In this document: in pieces, positions 5,459 to 5,509 of the stretch
Numbering within the stretch: the first letter of the stretch is position 1
Layout of the letters: each line of letters begins with the position of its first letter
Assembly (NCBI GenBank): GCA_018825335.1
Contig: JAHJEW010000019.1
Coordinates: forward strand, 1-5,509
Direction of reading: 5' to 3'
Length of the DNA stretch: 5,509 nt
Source of the DNA: Patescibacteria group bacterium
GTDB taxonomy: Bacteria; Patescibacteriota; Gracilibacteria; UBA1369
Program-made: the position numbers and the translations under genes
Notes under the pieces: model-generated
Told to the model about the DNA's origin: nothing
The model's database searches: none
The model's input: the letters and a program-made list of their open reading frames with translations, nothing else

Positions 5459-5509
5459 CCACAGAGACATCACTATCATCGCCAACCACAACCGCGGAGG
5501 CCATATCCA
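5448..5509 (-). CDS. C-terminal end of an unidentified protein, 5'-truncated by window edge
   Basis: Nineteen codons and a TAG stop (5448-5450) are open from the right edge: the tail reads DMASAVVVGDDSDVSVVEK. The alternating valine-rich and acidic pattern looks protein-like, and the position just upstream of rpe on the same strand is where an adjacent gene would be expected, but the fragment is too short to assign a family. The TAG is in the same frame as rpe and 24 bp ahead of its ATG. The -35 element of the rpe promoter overlaps its last codons. It could be a chance open frame. Confidence 0.4.
   Translation of the reverse strand, partial: DMASAVVVGDDSDVSVVEK

Overview
The window is an ordinary bacterial housekeeping segment. 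It holds five protein-coding genes, two of them cut by the window edges, and one tRNA gene. All four visible start codons lack a recognisable Shine-Dalgarno sequence, while several sigma70-like promoters (TTGACN / TAnnnT, 17-18 bp spacing) can be read. This points to a bacterium that relies little on Shine-Dalgarno initiation. Base composition is intermediate. The phylum cannot be fixed from the sequence; an uncultivated or candidate lineage is a guess.

Left part (1-2590): a minus-strand gene for the adenosylcobalamin-dependent (class II) ribonucleotide reductase NrdJ starts at 2229 and runs off the left edge with its first 743 codons intact. Its upstream region has a good promoter and, directly downstream of the predicted transcription start, two sites matching the NrdR operator (core CTATATATAG and a 9/10 copy), centred 31 bp apart. 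NrdR boxes usually occur as such pairs, so control of nrdJ by the NrdR repressor is a well-supported inference.

Centre (2520-3528): a divergently transcribed plus-strand gene encodes an inositol-monophosphatase-family phosphatase. Its stop codon lies inside the -35 box of a promoter for a tRNA-Arg gene with anticodon GCG, which is unusual in bacteria, where ACG/ICG is the norm. The tRNA ends 9 bp from the stop codon of the convergent alanine dehydrogenase gene.

Right part (3526-5509): on the minus strand lie, in transcription order, the tail of an unrecognised gene, ribulose-phosphate 3-epimerase (rpe) and alanine dehydrogenase (ald). rpe has an extended -10 promoter (TGCTATAAT) only 6 nt before its ATG, which predicts a leaderless mRNA. 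The ald product carries Asn-Arg-Ser where NAD-specific homologues have an acidic residue at the end of the second Rossmann strand, suggesting NADP(H) use.

The genes serve separate housekeeping roles (dNTP synthesis, phosphate-ester hydrolysis, Arg decoding, alanine/pyruvate/ammonia interconversion, pentose phosphates) and do not form one pathway. I found no mobile element, CRISPR array, toxin-antitoxin or defence module, and no evidence of a novel multigene system. The points of interest are regulatory and enzymological.
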